Below are positions 23,379-34,954 of a DNA stretch of 64,000 bases, piece by piece. Positions within the stretch are counted from its first letter, which is position 1. Every line of letters starts with the position of its first letter. The DNA comes from Rhodamnia argentea. Its lineage: Eukaryota > Streptophyta > Magnoliopsida > Myrtales > Myrtaceae. Location: NCBI RefSeq assembly GCF_020921035.1, contig NC_063154.1, forward strand, positions 3,100,001 to 3,164,000. The letters are read 5' to 3'. The translations under genes and the position numbers were made by a program. The notes beneath the pieces were generated by a model, which made no database searches, was not told the DNA's origin, and was given only the letters and a program-made list of their open reading frames with translations.

Positions 23379-23871
23379 ACATTGTCGAGACAATGAATGA
23401 AAATTCATGAGTCGCTGGGTCCCTCTTGGTCCTACGAAGGTCGTCTTCGTTTTTTTTTTAATTATTTTTTTCGGTTGGTTTAGATGATTTGATTGTTGGT
23501 CCCATGATGGTTTAGGGTTCATAAAAGTGAGACAAGATATGCTTATAGATACGATCAATAAAAATCTGATTTGGGACCAGAGATAGATTTTGTTCTTTAG
23601 TCATCGTGATCCAGTTTGCTTTTCAATGTTCAACCAATCCGGATTAACCAACAAAAATCAGCTCAAGTTACGGCATTTTCAGCCAAATTTGAGGACACCC
23701 ACTTCGATCCGACCGCAATTCTTAGTTGAATATACACATCTTGCGTGCAGTTAAGATATGGATTGCGCTTGTTTAGAAAATTGGTGCTTCTTGCTTCTTT
23801 TCTCTACTCCATTTCATGCAATGAAATTGTAGTTCTCTTCGAGTAAAACAAAGAAAGCAGTAGAGGCAATT
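23379..23871. other. spacer and 3' flank of RING gene
   Basis: AT-rich spacer with a T run near 23450. The last part is the likely 3' untranslated region of the minus-strand RING-H2 gene. No other feature seen. Confidence 0.4.
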
Positions 23872-24405
23872 TCACAATACTTGATGAGATTGTACGACGA
23901 TGCCTTCCAATGTAACAGCGACCTCTTCATCCACCTCCTCGCTGCCGGCCGAGCCGAGCCTCCTCATTGGGATTATTTGCGGTGACGGGGTGGCGTCGGA
24001 GCGGCACATCGGGCAGCTCGTGTGCGAGTACAGCCACATGTCGATGCACGGCGCGTGGAACGAGTGCAGGCACTCCGGCAAGGTGCGCAGCTCCTCTCCC
24101 TCTTCGAATTCGCTCAAGCATATCGCGCACAACTCATCCTCGCCCACTACCTCGTCACCTTTCTGATACTTGTGGGCCGGAACCAGGTGAATGGTCAAGT
24201 TCTCGATGCTGCTCGGTGTCTCGAAGGCCTCCCGTAGCCGCTGAGGCCGGTTGTTGCCAGGGCGTTGACGGCACCAGCCGACGGATATGCAATGGTAGAT
24301 CGTCATGACGAGTGCGGCCGACGCCACCCCGATTAGGAGGACGATCAATTTGGTGTCTCCGAAAGAGCTATCCGGATTCCCCATTAAAGCACAGATTGTA
24401 ACCAA
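23872..24405 (-). CDS. ATL-type RING-H2 E3 ubiquitin ligase
   Basis: Single-exon frame of 177 residues. ATL proteins are membrane-anchored E3 ligases that recruit an E2 enzyme through a RING-H2 finger, and many respond to defence or hormone signals. One hydrophobic helix spans about residues 19-41 (KLIVLLIGVASAALVMTIY). The RING-H2 finger is complete: C93, C96, C112, H114, H117, C120, C131 and C134, spaced C-x2-C-x15-C-x-H-x2-H-x2-C-x10-C-x2-C. The Trp three residues after C120 (CIDMWL) and the Pro in CPMCR are the usual E2-contact positions. A canonical GLD motif between helix and finger is not obvious, so it is a divergent ATL. Lack of introns is typical of the family. Met8 is an alternative start. 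Confidence 0.88.
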   Translation of the reverse strand: MVTICALMGNPDSSFGDTKLIVLLIGVASAALVMTIYHCISVGWCRQRPGNNRPQRLREAFETPSSIENLTIHLVPAHKYQKGDEVVGEDELCAICLSEFEEGEELRTLPECLHSFHAPCIDMWLYSHTSCPMCRSDATPSPQIIPMRRLGSAGSEEVDEEVAVTLEGIVVQSHQVL

Positions 24406-26277
24406 GGCTTATAGGTTTTGTTTAAGGGGGGGTTCTACATAGTCATGACGGGAATTGCAAGAATTGTAGCGTCTTCCAAGCGTAGATCATAGTACAATAC
24501 AATATAATTCCCAATCACATAATCAGGACAAAAGAAATCGTCATTTATCATCTTATTTTTTGTCTTGCGATCTTAACGAAGCATATGAAGTGTTCGTACC
24601 ATAATCTTCTTCTCCTAAATCAAGGAGGAATATGTCCTAGAGATTCATGTCCATGAGGTGAGCGGGCATAACGTGGGAGATTGGTCATTATAAGAATCAT
24701 TGCATGTTCCGTGACGAAATGCGACGAATTAACACTGTATATAGCGTATGTCACATCAATTTGCACAAACAAATCTGGTCTCTTTTCTCGTTACAGAATC
24801 ATTGAAATCCTCGTGTTCTATGTGCGACCAACCTTGCCATCATCTCCAAGATATGTGTTTGTTTCTTTTGCTCTGCCTTTTCATTCAATTGAGGCAGAGA
24901 TCGGGGCGCGGCAAGAGCAGTTTTACAGCTACTCGACAGAACCGTCACAGAACCATTTCCTTCTTGCGTGGTGTGGCTGCAGCTGAAAATGCGAAATGAT
25001 CCCGAGGTAGATGAAATGAGTTCTGGCTGATCCGTTCATACAGAGTCTAACCAGTGTGTGGATTGCCGGGCAAAATAGGATCTATTTTAACACATCACGC
25101 GGCACGAAGCATACAGAACAGGCTTCTAATTTGTGCAGCTCGGCTCTCTTCTTTGGATCTTACGATTCTGCAGAAGACAGGCAAACAATCAGAAGAACGG
25201 AGAAGTATTTCACGGCTACATCATGAAGATGAAAGTGGACAAGAAAAGTCGAGCGACGGAGCATAGAGCATGCGATAATTTTCAACTCACAGCATTAGCA
25301 ATCAAGCGAGCATAAGCCTTACTTAAACTAGAAAATTTGCTCCAAGCTACACGATAAAGGTGATGGTGCAAGGAGGATAATCAGTTTTCACTTACTCTCT
25401 TGGTCCCTCCAGACAGTGTCCATCAACTGCTTTAAGGCTGCGGCTCAGGTCAAGGACAATGGTCCTAGCCACTAGGGGAAGCATAGGACGCGTGAAAGAG
25501 GAGACTATCATAACAACTTTTAAATTAGTCGAGCGAAATCATTAAAGAGAGATAGCAATAGCTTGAAAGTAATCCCAGATAGCGAAAAGCAAATACCCAG
25601 CCCCAAAACAGTTTTTCCAATTTGTGTCCTGCCCCCTGCCCACAGTAGCTGAAGAAAAACAAAATGCACGAAGACATGTAACTGGAAGTGAACATATTGC
25701 CCGATTCAGAGAACCATGCCAGTCACGAGGTTTGTTCGCATGAAAGGTGGAAGAACGGTCGAGGCATGAAAATGTCATGCATCATAAAAGCATTTGTTCG
25801 AGCAATGGGACCTCGGCATTCATGATTATAGTAAAGCCTATGTTTTCTTCCCCCTGCAGGTTTAATACCTTCCTTTCACTAAAACAATTTTGTAGGGGCA
25901 GAAGAGTATATCGGCCTGATGGCAACTCGGTTTTCTGAGATCCTGCCCACGAGCCGTAAATTCTTTTCTTCATTCACTGAAGCAACTTACTGGTCAACTC
26001 GTGCCAAAGCTTAGTGACCAAATCAACGAAACTAGAGAAGAGCATGAGGATATTAACAAATGAGACTCTGAAACATTCTCTATGGGATGACTGATAAGAC
26101 ACTGTCCAGAGAACACGCAAACTCGAGTAGAGCCGCTCATGAGCTGCATTTGCAGCATTTTCCTCGGAAAATTTCTCGTTCACACAATCAAAAGCCACAA
26201 AATGACCTCAAGTTAAGGGGATCCCGAGGAAGAAAATGACAGAAATAAATAACGAAAGGCGACAACAAAAGCAGAGG
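24406..26277. other. spacer, no gene recognised
   Basis: RING gene promoter side, then about 1.7 kb with fragments of open frame on both strands (for example minus-strand 26198-25974 and 25778-25542) that I could not join or assign. They could be untranslated exons of a transcript starting near 26700 on the minus strand, but nothing proves it. Confidence 0.35.
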
Positions 26278-26350
26278 CGATCGCAGTGGGATTCGAACCC
26301 ACGACCTTTAGATCCGGAGTCTAACGCGATATCCACTCCGCTATGCGATC
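26278..26350 (-). tRNA. tRNA-Arg (anticodon CCG)
   Basis: The minus strand folds into a full cloverleaf of 73 bases. The acceptor stem GATCGCA/TGCGATC has seven perfect pairs, the D stem is GCGG/TCGC, and the anticodon stem TTAGA/TCTAA carries loop CTCCGGA, giving anticodon CCG, which reads the Arg codon CGG. The T stem is GTGGG/CCCAC with loop TTCGAAT. The discriminator base is G, no intron is present and CCA is not encoded. A TTTT run about 10 bases past the 3' end can serve as pol III terminator. Confidence 0.97.
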
Positions 26351-26634
26351 ACGCCATTGTCACTCTCTAAACCAAATCTACAATTGAAAACACCAAAAAC
26401 CTCGCTCGGAGCGGCGAGGCAAAAACGCTTCGTCCCTCAGGAGCACCGCTCGCTTTTGAGACATCATTAGCATTCTCAGCAAGCACATCACAATGCGATC
26501 GGGATGGACAGAAACCTAAAACGCGATTGACCATGAATCGGATCGGAGATACGCTGTCGCGATGACAATAATCACTCAATCGGCACGCTAATTGACCGTA
26601 ACGCTTAGAGAGAGAGAGAGAGAGAGACAGGTAC

Positions 26635-26679
26635 CGAAGCTCCAATGATGAGAGAAAACGCCGAAGGAGGAGGGACCAT
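26635..26679 (-). other. possible first coding exon of an unassigned gene
   Basis: On the minus strand an ATG at 26679 opens a 15-residue frame (MVPPPSAFSLIIGAS) ending at a GCTTCG|GTACCTG donor-like site, directly followed by a CT-repeat tract. The 150 bases upstream (about 26690-26800) look like a plant 5' leader: GC-rich, with Pro/Ser-codon-like and CT-rich stretches. The tRNA-Arg gene would lie in the intron. No downstream exons could be recognised, so this may be only an untranslated or spurious exon. Confidence 0.22.
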
Positions 26680-26929
26680 GATCAGATCTGAATCTGAATA
26701 GTGAAGACAAAGAGGACGAACCGCTTTTGTCGCTGTGTTCTTCTCGTCGGCGACTTTTTGAAGGTTCGTTGCGACGATCGCCGCCGCCCCCTAACACACC
26801 CGCGAAAGGATTGTGGATTCTGGATTGGGCCTCTTTCAAGACCACAGGCCCAAATTATCTCCGCATTTTTATCTTTCTTGTGGTTTTTTTTTTTAAGATA
26901 TTAGGAAGATATTGATACCCACTTCCTTT

Positions 26930-27115
26930 GTTCCGTGAAAAATAAATACTTTAAAAAATATTTTCATAAAAATAATCATTTATACCGATTAAAATAATTA
27001 TTAAATGAAAATAATTTTATTATCATGAATGATGAATAAATTTTTCGGTCCATTAATTTTTATAAACAATATAAATAATCATTTTTAAAAATATTTATTT
27101 TTTGTTTATGAGAAT
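26930..27115. mobile_element. foldback MITE, copy C (diverged)
   Basis: AT-rich inverted repeat. The left part 'aaaaataaatactttaaaaa' with 'tcataaaaataatcattta' faces the inverse 'taaataatcatttttaaaaa' with 'tattttttgtttatgagaa'. Layout and words match the elements at 957-1200 and 22364-22590, but the ends are worn. Confidence 0.5.
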
Positions 27116-27633
27116 TAGAACTCTTATTTGCCTTGATTCATTCAAAACAGGGTTGGATTCGTCATTTCATAAATACCATTGTATTTACTAATTAATTAAT
27201 TATCTATTTAAAGGGTATTGGTATTGTTTTCTTCTATCTGGACTTCCTAAACGCTTTAAGAAAAGGAAGGAGGAATAGTTCATAGGCCTCCACGATTCTT
27301 TATACAATTTAGAATTCAATATACTCATCATAGGAAAATATTTAGTGAATGAGAGTCCCGAAAACTTTGACCAAACGATCATTTCGGAAAAGTTTTTGTA
27401 ATTGTCAATGCAAAAAATATTATGCATTTGAAAATTAAATCGATTATAAATTGAATGTTTCACAAGTATCCAAAATACCAATTAATACGATACATTTTAC
27501 ATAAACAGAATTAGGCTAATAATTTTAGCAATGATGGCGGGGTTGTATACGGAATTACGAGGAATTAAACAAATCTCCCAGTATTATAAATGAAAGAAAT
27601 AAAAAAAAATGGGGAGTAAAAAGCTATAAATGT
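27116..27633. other. intergenic, no gene recognised
   Basis: AT-rich spacer between a MITE and the tRNA-His gene. Only the minus-strand frame 27481-27200 is open and it resembles nothing known. The last 30 bases hold the T run (on the minus strand) that can end tRNA-His transcription. Confidence 0.4.
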
Positions 27634-27705
27634 TGTGGCTGCTGGGATTCGAGCCCAGGTCTCCACGGCCACAACGTGGAATTCTTACCACTAAACTACA
27701 GCCAC
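27634..27705 (-). tRNA. tRNA-His (anticodon GTG)
   Basis: The minus strand gives a cloverleaf of 72 bases. The acceptor stem is GTGGCTG/CAGCCAC, with discriminator A at 27634. The anticodon loop holds GTG (stem CCACG/CGTGG), and the T arm is CTGGG-CTCGAAT-CCCAG. It has no intron. The extra 5' G of mature tRNA-His is not encoded and is added after transcription, as is normal for the eukaryotic nuclear gene. A TTTTT run lies about 14 bases beyond the 3' end. Confidence 0.97.
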
Positions 27706-28824
27706 TAGATGACAAGCAGTCGAAAAATTATTTATATAATGTAAAAAATTAGATTATAGTTATTACATTGCATGGGCATAGACGATGGTGAATGAATAAT
27801 CGTTACGAAGAGGTCATTCAAACTGCGCGATGGATAGCTGGTTATGGTCGTTGGACAAACTAAACGTGAACGTAAAATGATGTTTGATCATGAGTTGAGA
27901 CAATTGAGATGATCCTGAGCAGGGTCCCTCAAAAACTTGTATTGATTCAAGCAAACGTGCTTTTCAATTGATTTATCCGTGATGAAAAAATATCGATTTT
28001 TTTACGATGTCGGACTGAATAATCTAGTCATATCGATTCAAAGTCGCCAAGTCACGTCAAGAAATACGATATTTTCATATTTGAGTGACGAGATTGAAGA
28101 ACAATCGAGTTTCCATATTGATAGCGAAGTCATGAGTGAGGCGTTGGATCCAACGTGGTGGATAAGCACACAATGAACTTTGACATGATTGACTTATCGT
28201 CTCTTGACAAATTTGAATTTGATGACATGATGCCAACAAGGTCTCCATAAACTTTCTAATTAGCGTGATTCTTTGAATTCGCTTGGTAGGTTAACCTTTT
28301 AATTGACACAATTGAAGATGAAGGTTAATTCTTTTGCTGGGTCTTCCATTGGCTTTAAGAATGCAAAAAATATTTGATCTTCGAATATGGGAAGGTTGTT
28401 CTTTTAAAACGTCGAAAAGAAAAGAAAAGGTCGATCGGACGCACCTCACCTCATCTCGATACGGCATTTGCATGAAATGCATGAGAACGAGGAAGTGAAA
28501 GACGGCACGTCATGGCGTTGCGCGCGAGATCTGCCAATCGCATTGCACTCTCTGGACCGTCGAACGAAGTTCTCTCGGCCATTTTCACAGGAGACACGCC
28601 AGTTGGAGCAGAACACTGCCAGATCTTTCCCTCTGTTTCTCTGGAGTAATCCTGCAAAAAAATCCTTAAATCTTGTTTTGTGGGTGTATGTATCTCTCTG
28701 TCTCTCTGTCTCTCTCTTTGTGCAGTCATGATTTTCGATCAATTTGGTATCAGCGTTATCATCAATTGTTGATTTCCATTTGTGGGTTGTGCCTGTTGAT
28801 TGCTTATGCGTTTAGGTGCGGGCT
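27706..28824. promoter_or_regulatory. likely distal promoter/leader of the UXS gene
   Basis: No coding gene was recognised. The final 300 bases look like a plant 5' leader: a possible exon to about 28645, then a donor-like GGAG|TAATCC region and a CT-rich tract with TTGTGCAG near 28720. The downstream copia element has an exact 5-base target duplication, so this sequence was once continuous with 34476 onward and belongs to the 5' side of the UXS gene. The exact transcription start is not visible. Confidence 0.35.
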
Positions 28825-28829
28825 CTTCT
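28825..28829. repeat. target-site duplication, left (CTTCT)
   Basis: CTTCT directly precedes the TG of the left LTR, and the same five bases directly follow the CA of the right LTR at 34476-34480. Five bases is the normal Ty1-copia duplication length. Confidence 0.9.
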
Positions 28830-29573
28830 TGTTGTAATATAACGCGGAAGCTAACCCAGATCTTGCAAATAAGTCAATGCGAAAAGCCACGAGAAATAAC
28901 GATGAACAATAAAGGACACCAGAAATTACGTGGTTCGGTCCGAATATCGGTACCTACATCCACGGGAGAGCCAGCAAGAACAATCCACTATAATCGGAGA
29001 ATCGGAATTACAATCGCTCAATACGCTCGTGTTTCCCGCACCTAGATTATACCCAAACCCAAAGTGTTTACTAATAAACAACTTACTTGGATATAACAAA
29101 ATAAATAAAGCTCACGAAGCACAAATCCGTCCGCGTGTTCAAGCCCAAGCAACGGCTCGCGCACGGCCAAGAAACTAGAACGTCTCTTGCTTTCTTTCTC
29201 GCGCGGCTTTTCTCTACTTGGTCTTCTCTTCTTTGTGCGGCTCACTCCATCACTCCTTTTGGGTGCTCATTATTATATATGAGAAAACCCCTTCCTTCCT
29301 TCTCTTCCTCCTCATCTTACGAAGGCTTCTGCTAGGGATAGATTAAAAGAAAGAAAACCCTCTTTCTTTTACTCCATGGGCTCCACAACAAAATATATTA
29401 TTTAAGCCCCTCTCTTGATCTACCATTACTCTCTTGATCTATCATTACTCTCTTGATCTATCATTACTCAAGAGAGAAGTGTCAGACCAAAATCTTGAGC
29501 AATGATCAAACGTGGTCCCCATATTTTGTCTTGTGGTGCCAATAACAATTTTAAACTCGAGACATATTTAACA
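28830..29573 (-). repeat. 3' LTR of the young copia element
   Basis: 744 bases, beginning TG and ending CA in element orientation (TGTTAAATATG to TTACAACA), flanked outside by CTTCT. A TATATAA-type promoter word lies near 29266-29280 on the minus strand. Nearly identical to 33728-34475. Confidence 0.95.
29402..29470 (-). repeat. three tandem ~22-base units in LTR U3
   Basis: The word 'ctcttgatctatcattact' occurs three times in a row with small differences, and the last unit closes into a small palindrome ('ctcaagagag'). It lies about 105-170 bases from the LTR start in element orientation, upstream of the TATA-like word. That is where copia LTRs often carry repeated enhancer units. The same set is present in the other LTR near 34312-34378. 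Confidence 0.6.
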
Positions 29574-32500
29574 ATTCTCCACCTTGGCTCGATGTTTGAA
29601 GCCAAGTTAATAATGCTCATCATCCATGCTTGCTCTCCCAACGCCCCACGGGCGTTCACTCTCTACAGACGCCTAATAGTGCTCAAGCAAAGCTTGAGCT
29701 TCGCCAAAGGAACAGGCTTAGTCATCATGTCCGCGGGGTTCTCTGTTGTAGCAATCTTTTTCACAACAATCTTACCCTTCGCTAAGACATCTCGGATGAA
29801 GTGGTACCTGATATTGATATGTTTCGTTCGCTCGTGATAAACCGGATTATATGCCGGATAAATCGCACCTTGGTTATCACGGTGTATATCAACACTTTTC
29901 TGTTCTAACCCAAAGTCCATGAGCAAACCTTGCAACCATATTGCCTCTTTCGCTACAAAGGTCGGTGCCATGTACTCTGCCTCGGTTGACGACAAGGCCA
30001 CGTGATCCCGTAATGACGCCTTCCAACTAACCGCACCACCTGCAAGCGTAAACACGTACCCGGCTAAAGACCCGCACTCATCCAAGTCACCCGCATGATC
30101 GGAATCCACAAAACCAGTGGTCTCACTACCATTATTGTCCCTCCGGTATACTATACCAACGTCCGATGTCCCCTTCAAATATTCGAGGATCCATTTCACG
30201 CCTTCCCAATGAGTTTTACCCGGACGTTTCATATAACGACTAACTACACCGATGCTTGTGAAATATCGGGCCTAGTGCATACCATAGCATACATAATACT
30301 ACCCATTGCACTAGAATAAGGAACACGAGACATATGTTCCTCTTCCTCCTCGGTCTGCGGCGATAACTTAAGCGAAAGTTTAAAGTGCTTCGCTAATGGT
30401 GTACTCACTGAGACTTATTTGATTGCATATTAAAACGTGCAACAATTTTCTCAATATACTTCTTTTGAGACAGACGTAATAATCCTGCAGTCTGTCACGC
30501 AAAATCTCCATACCCAATATTTTCTTCATGACACCTAAATCTTTCATCTCAAACTCAGCACTCAACCGCCTCTTGAACACATCAATATCGGACATATTTT
30601 TCGGCCGCTATCAACATATCATCAACATATAATAGCGAGATATATCAAAGACCCGTCCTCCAATCTCCCTGAAATAAACACGGCTATCCATCGACTCTTT
30701 GAATAGTCCCGACTAGCCATGAAAGCGTCAAACCGCTTGTACCTACTGTCTAGGAGATTGTTTCAGCCCATATAAAGATTTCTTTAATAAGCAAACATGA
30801 TCTTCCTTACCGGAATAGCAAATCCCTCTCGGTTGCCTCATGTAAATCTGCTCCTCCAACTCACCGTGAAGAAACGCTGTTTTCACATCAAGTTTGCTCC
30901 AACTCGAGATCCCGTGCAAAGCAACTAAGGCAAGTAAAACACGAATAGAAGTATGCCTTACCACGGGAGAAAACACCTCACTGTAGTCAATGCCTTCCCG
31001 CTGGGTATACCCCTTCGCAACAAGTCTCGCCTTATATCTCGCCGCCTCGACACTAGGGATGCCCTCTTTCCGTTTGTAGACCCATTTACTTCCGACAATC
31101 TTCTGGCTCTTGGGTACTTTAACTAACTCCCATGTCTGATTTCGATGGAGTGATTCCATCTCTTCACTCATAGCCCCTAGCCACTGCGACGACTCGGAAC
31201 TAGCCATCGCCTCAGAGTAAGACGAAGGCTCATCTGTCTCCACCTCATCACCTACGGTCAAAGCATAAGCAAAATCTGTATAAGCATAACGTACCGGTGG
31301 TTTAATTTGCCTTCTCTCGTCATGCTGCGGCTATACTATGCTGCAGTATGCATGGTTGTTCATTATCACCGATTTCGGGAATTGCGGCCTCATCTCATAG
31401 TCTCAACATCTGTTACCTCCGAGGTCTCCGGAGTCTCCACCGAAGCTCCACCTCACTACTAACACCATGATCCGTCCGCTCTGCTGGTTGTGTCTCGTAA
31501 CTCCTCCGTCGAAGCATTTCGGTCTCGTCGAAAATCACATCTCTGCTGATTAGAAAACCGGGTGATCCGGGATCGGTGCACCACAGCCGGTAGCCTTTCA
31601 CCCCATGTGCATAACCCGGAAATATGCACTTCTTCGACCTCGGCTCAAGCTTACCATCACTCGCATGAGCATACGCGGGACATCCGAATATTCGCAATCC
31701 GGAGTAATCAACGGGTTTCCTCGACCATACTTCCTCCGGAGTCTTCCACTCGATAGCGGATGATGGAGATCGATTAATCGGGTAACATGCCATGTTCACC
31801 TTTGCTTCGGCCCAAAATTCCTTGCCTATTCCAAAGATGCGAAAGCATGCTCCGAGCCCGCTCAAGTAAAGTTCTCGTTTCTTCCGTTACGCCACGCCAT
31901 TCTTTGTGGTGTCCCAGTTTGTGCGGTGTCTCACAATCCCTTCTCTCTCGAGAACTCGGTAAAATCTTTACCACGTAACTCCATGCCGTTATCGGTTCTC
32001 GGGCACTTGATCCGTTTATCCGATCGCTTCTCAATCAATGCCTTAAATTTCTTGAACCGATCAAACACATCGATTTGTGCTTCGTAAAGTATACCCATAC
32101 CTTCCTGGAATAATCGTCGATAAATGTCAAGCATATAACGAGCACCTCCTTTCGAAGGAACAGGAGACGGGCCCCGGACATCCGAATGAATATATTCTAC
32201 CGGTTGCTTGGTCGAATGAATACCGTAGCAAACTTAATCCTGCTGCTGCTTCCCAAAGATGCAAGTGCTCACATAAGTCTAACTTACTTGTCTTCGACCC
32301 TTTAACAACCCTCTATCACTCAAAGATCGTCATACCCGCCTCACTCATGTGCCCTAGACGCATATGCCATAAACGAGTTAGATCGAATCGACTCACCCGA
32401 TGAAACCTGCGGCAGCTCTCCGTCACGGTCTCTCCCAAGTAGATGATAGAGAGAACTCACTTTCTTCCCTTTCATCACCTGTCATAGCACCTCGAGAGAT

Positions 32501-33713
32501 CTTCAAGACTCCACCTTCGGTGTACTTACACCCGATATCATCGAGTGTCCCCGGAGAAATAAGGTTCTTCTTGAGCTCCGGTACATGCCTTACGTCCGTC
32601 AATGTGCGCACCACGCCATCGTGCATCCGAATCCGAATCGTCCCTATCCCCACAACCTTGCAGGCTGCGTTATTCCCCAACAGTAACTCTACCACCATCT
32701 CGCAGCCGGTAAGTAGTAAACCGGTTCTTATGAGGCGTCATATGATAAGAACACCCCGAATCTAGCACCCATTCATCTCCCGATGAACCCGCAGCCACAC
32801 ACAAGACAGTCCCTCGCATCACTAGTGCTCTCTTCAAGAACGTTCGCCACACTTGGTTGTGGCTTTCGCTTATCACCTCTGTTTCTCAACTTAGGACAAT
32901 CTCTCCCGATGTGCCCTTCCTCGTGACACTCAAAGCACTTCACGCGTCCCTTGGACTTTCTATAGCGTGACTTAGATCCGCTTTTACCTCGCCGCCATTG
33001 GACCCTCGTTGTTGCTCTCTACCCCGAATCACTAGTCCTCGCGCTACATCCTGCGCTAGATCGTCATCTCGCAACTTTCTCCGCCACTCTTTAGAAAATA
33101 AGGCGGACTTTACCTCTTCCGAGGTAATCGTAGTACGCCCCCGCAATGCTGAATCGCAAAGTGCTCCCATGACTCGGTAGGGAAGCTAACAACATCATGC
33201 CCCTCTCTTCATCATCAAGTGTCTTACCGACGTTCTTCAAATCCATCATGAGTTTATTAAATTCATCTAGATGGGTTCTGATAGACGTACCTTCAGTATA
33301 TCCGAATTGGAACATCCTCTTCAACATGTATAAGCGATTGTTCAAACCCTTCGTTACATAGAGCGCCCGAGTTTTGTCCACAATGCTTGCGGTATCCTTC
33401 TCCTCACCAACCTCTATTAACACTTCATCCGATAAATTCAACGAGATTAAACTTCTAGCTTTCCTCATTACCACATCCTTTTCAAAGATCTGTCATCGTT
33501 TTGGGCAACTCGGCCTTGCCCTCCAATGCTTCTGCTAAACCTTGAGTTGTCAATATCGCCTCCATCTTGAGACTCCATAACCCAAAGTTGTTCCTCCCGT
33601 TAAACTTCTCAATTTCAGCTTTCACTCCAGACATAATTGCAATAACAGGATATCCAGATAATAATCGGACAAGCAAAAGCCCCAAATCACAATCTAGAAT
33701 ATCCGAACCTGGT

Positions 33714-33725
33714 GCTCTGATACCA
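33714..33725 (-). other. copia primer-binding site (initiator tRNA-Met)
   Basis: TGGTATCAGAGC on the minus strand, two bases inside the 5' LTR. It matches the 3' end of initiator tRNA-Met, the standard Ty1-copia primer. It is the same site type as in the old element at 6209-6220. Confidence 0.92.
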
Positions 33726-33727
33726 AT

Positions 33728-34475
33728 TGTTGTAAATATAACGTGCGGAAGCTAACCCGGATCTTGCAAATAAGTCAATGCGAAAAGCCACGAGAAATAA
33801 CGATGAACAATAAAGGACACCGGAAATTACGTGGTTCGGTCCGAATATCGGTACCTACATCCACGGGAGAGCCAAAGAAGAACAATCCACTATAATCGGA
33901 GAATCGGAATTACAATCGCTCAATACGCTCGTGTTTCCCGCACCTAGATTATACCCAAACCCAAAGTGTTTACTAATAAACAACTTACTTGGATATAACA
34001 AAATAAATAAAGCTCACGAAGCACAAATCCGTCCGCGTGTTCAAGCCCAAGCAACGGCTCGCGCACGGCCAAGAAACTAGAACGTCTCTTGCTTTCTTTC
34101 TCGCGCGGCTTTTCTCTACTTGGTCTTCTCTTCTTTGTGCGGCTCACTCCATCACTCCTTTTGGGTGCTCATTATTATATATGAGAAAACCCCTTCCTTC
34201 CTTCTCTTCCTCCTCATCTTACGAAGGCTTCTGCTAGGGATAGATTAAAAGAAAGAAAACCCTCTTTCTTTTACTCCATGGGCTCCACAACAAAATATAT
34301 TATTTAAGCCCCTCTCTTGATCTACCATTACTCTCTTGATCTATCATTCTTCTCTTGATCTATCATTACTCAAGAGAGAAGTGTCGAACCAAAATCTTGA
34401 AGAATGATCAAACGTGGTCCCCATATTTTGTCTTGTGGTGCCAATAACAATTTTAAACTCGAGACATATTTAACA
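33728..34475 (-). repeat. 5' LTR of the young copia element
   Basis: 748 bases with TG...CA ends in element orientation. Its outer end abuts CTTCT at 34476-34480. It lies only 480 bases upstream of the UXS start codon and points away from it. Confidence 0.95.
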
Positions 34476-34954
34476 CTTCTCTTGTCGTTGCGAAGCTTTG
34501 CTTGGTATTTTTGCCTTTTCTTGCTTGCAAAGATTTCGCTGTCATTTAACTACCCTCTCTCTCTCTCTCTGGTTGGAGCAGTTTGGTAGCGCCCCATCTG
34601 ATTTGGGATTAGCAACGCCATATATAGTCATCAACTAAGCCCGTTCATCAAGAAACGGGCAAAACAAACCCAGGGTCTCAGATTCTGCTGGTTCATTTCA
34701 TCTTAACCCCTTTTGCTGTTTCGTTCAGACGACATTCCAAGTATCAATTTTTTGTAATTTTGTTCTGTAGTTTTGATTTGGTGCTTTTGTTTCCTCCACA
34801 AGCATTCTTTGGGGAATTCTGTATACGTCTGTGCGGCTAACTGGTCCGGAATCAGGACAGTTGAATTTGGGGATTTGTTTCCTCCTGGTGCGGGGGACAA
34901 GACTGACCCGTCTTTTCTTTTCTGTGCTCAGCAGAGTAGATTTTTGTTCGAGCA

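Larger units (their letters stand above)
28830..34475 (-). mobile_element. Ty1-copia LTR retrotransposon, full length, coding-broken
   Basis: A complete element by structure, lying on the minus strand. The 5' LTR is 34475-33728, followed by a primer-binding site (33725-33714). A gag region follows (about 33685-32880, with a CCHC zinc knuckle near 32930), then a protease segment (about 32790-32750), integrase (about 32400-31500), reverse transcriptase (about 31260-30380) and RNase H (about 30230-29663). A purine-rich tract precedes the 3' LTR (29573-28830). The order gag-protease-integrase-RT-RNase H defines Ty1-copia. It is broken, with roughly ten breaks in its coding part. The two LTRs differ at only about a dozen places in about 745 bases (about 98.5% alike). 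At commonly used plant rates that suggests an insertion younger than about one million years. Confidence 0.95.

Noticed and set aside
23900-24308. Several frames antisense to the RING gene
   Set aside because: GC-rich shadows. The minus strand carries the complete RING-H2 finger.
30095-32765. Plus-strand frames over the young copia element
   Set aside because: Antisense to integrase, reverse transcriptase and RNase H of the element.
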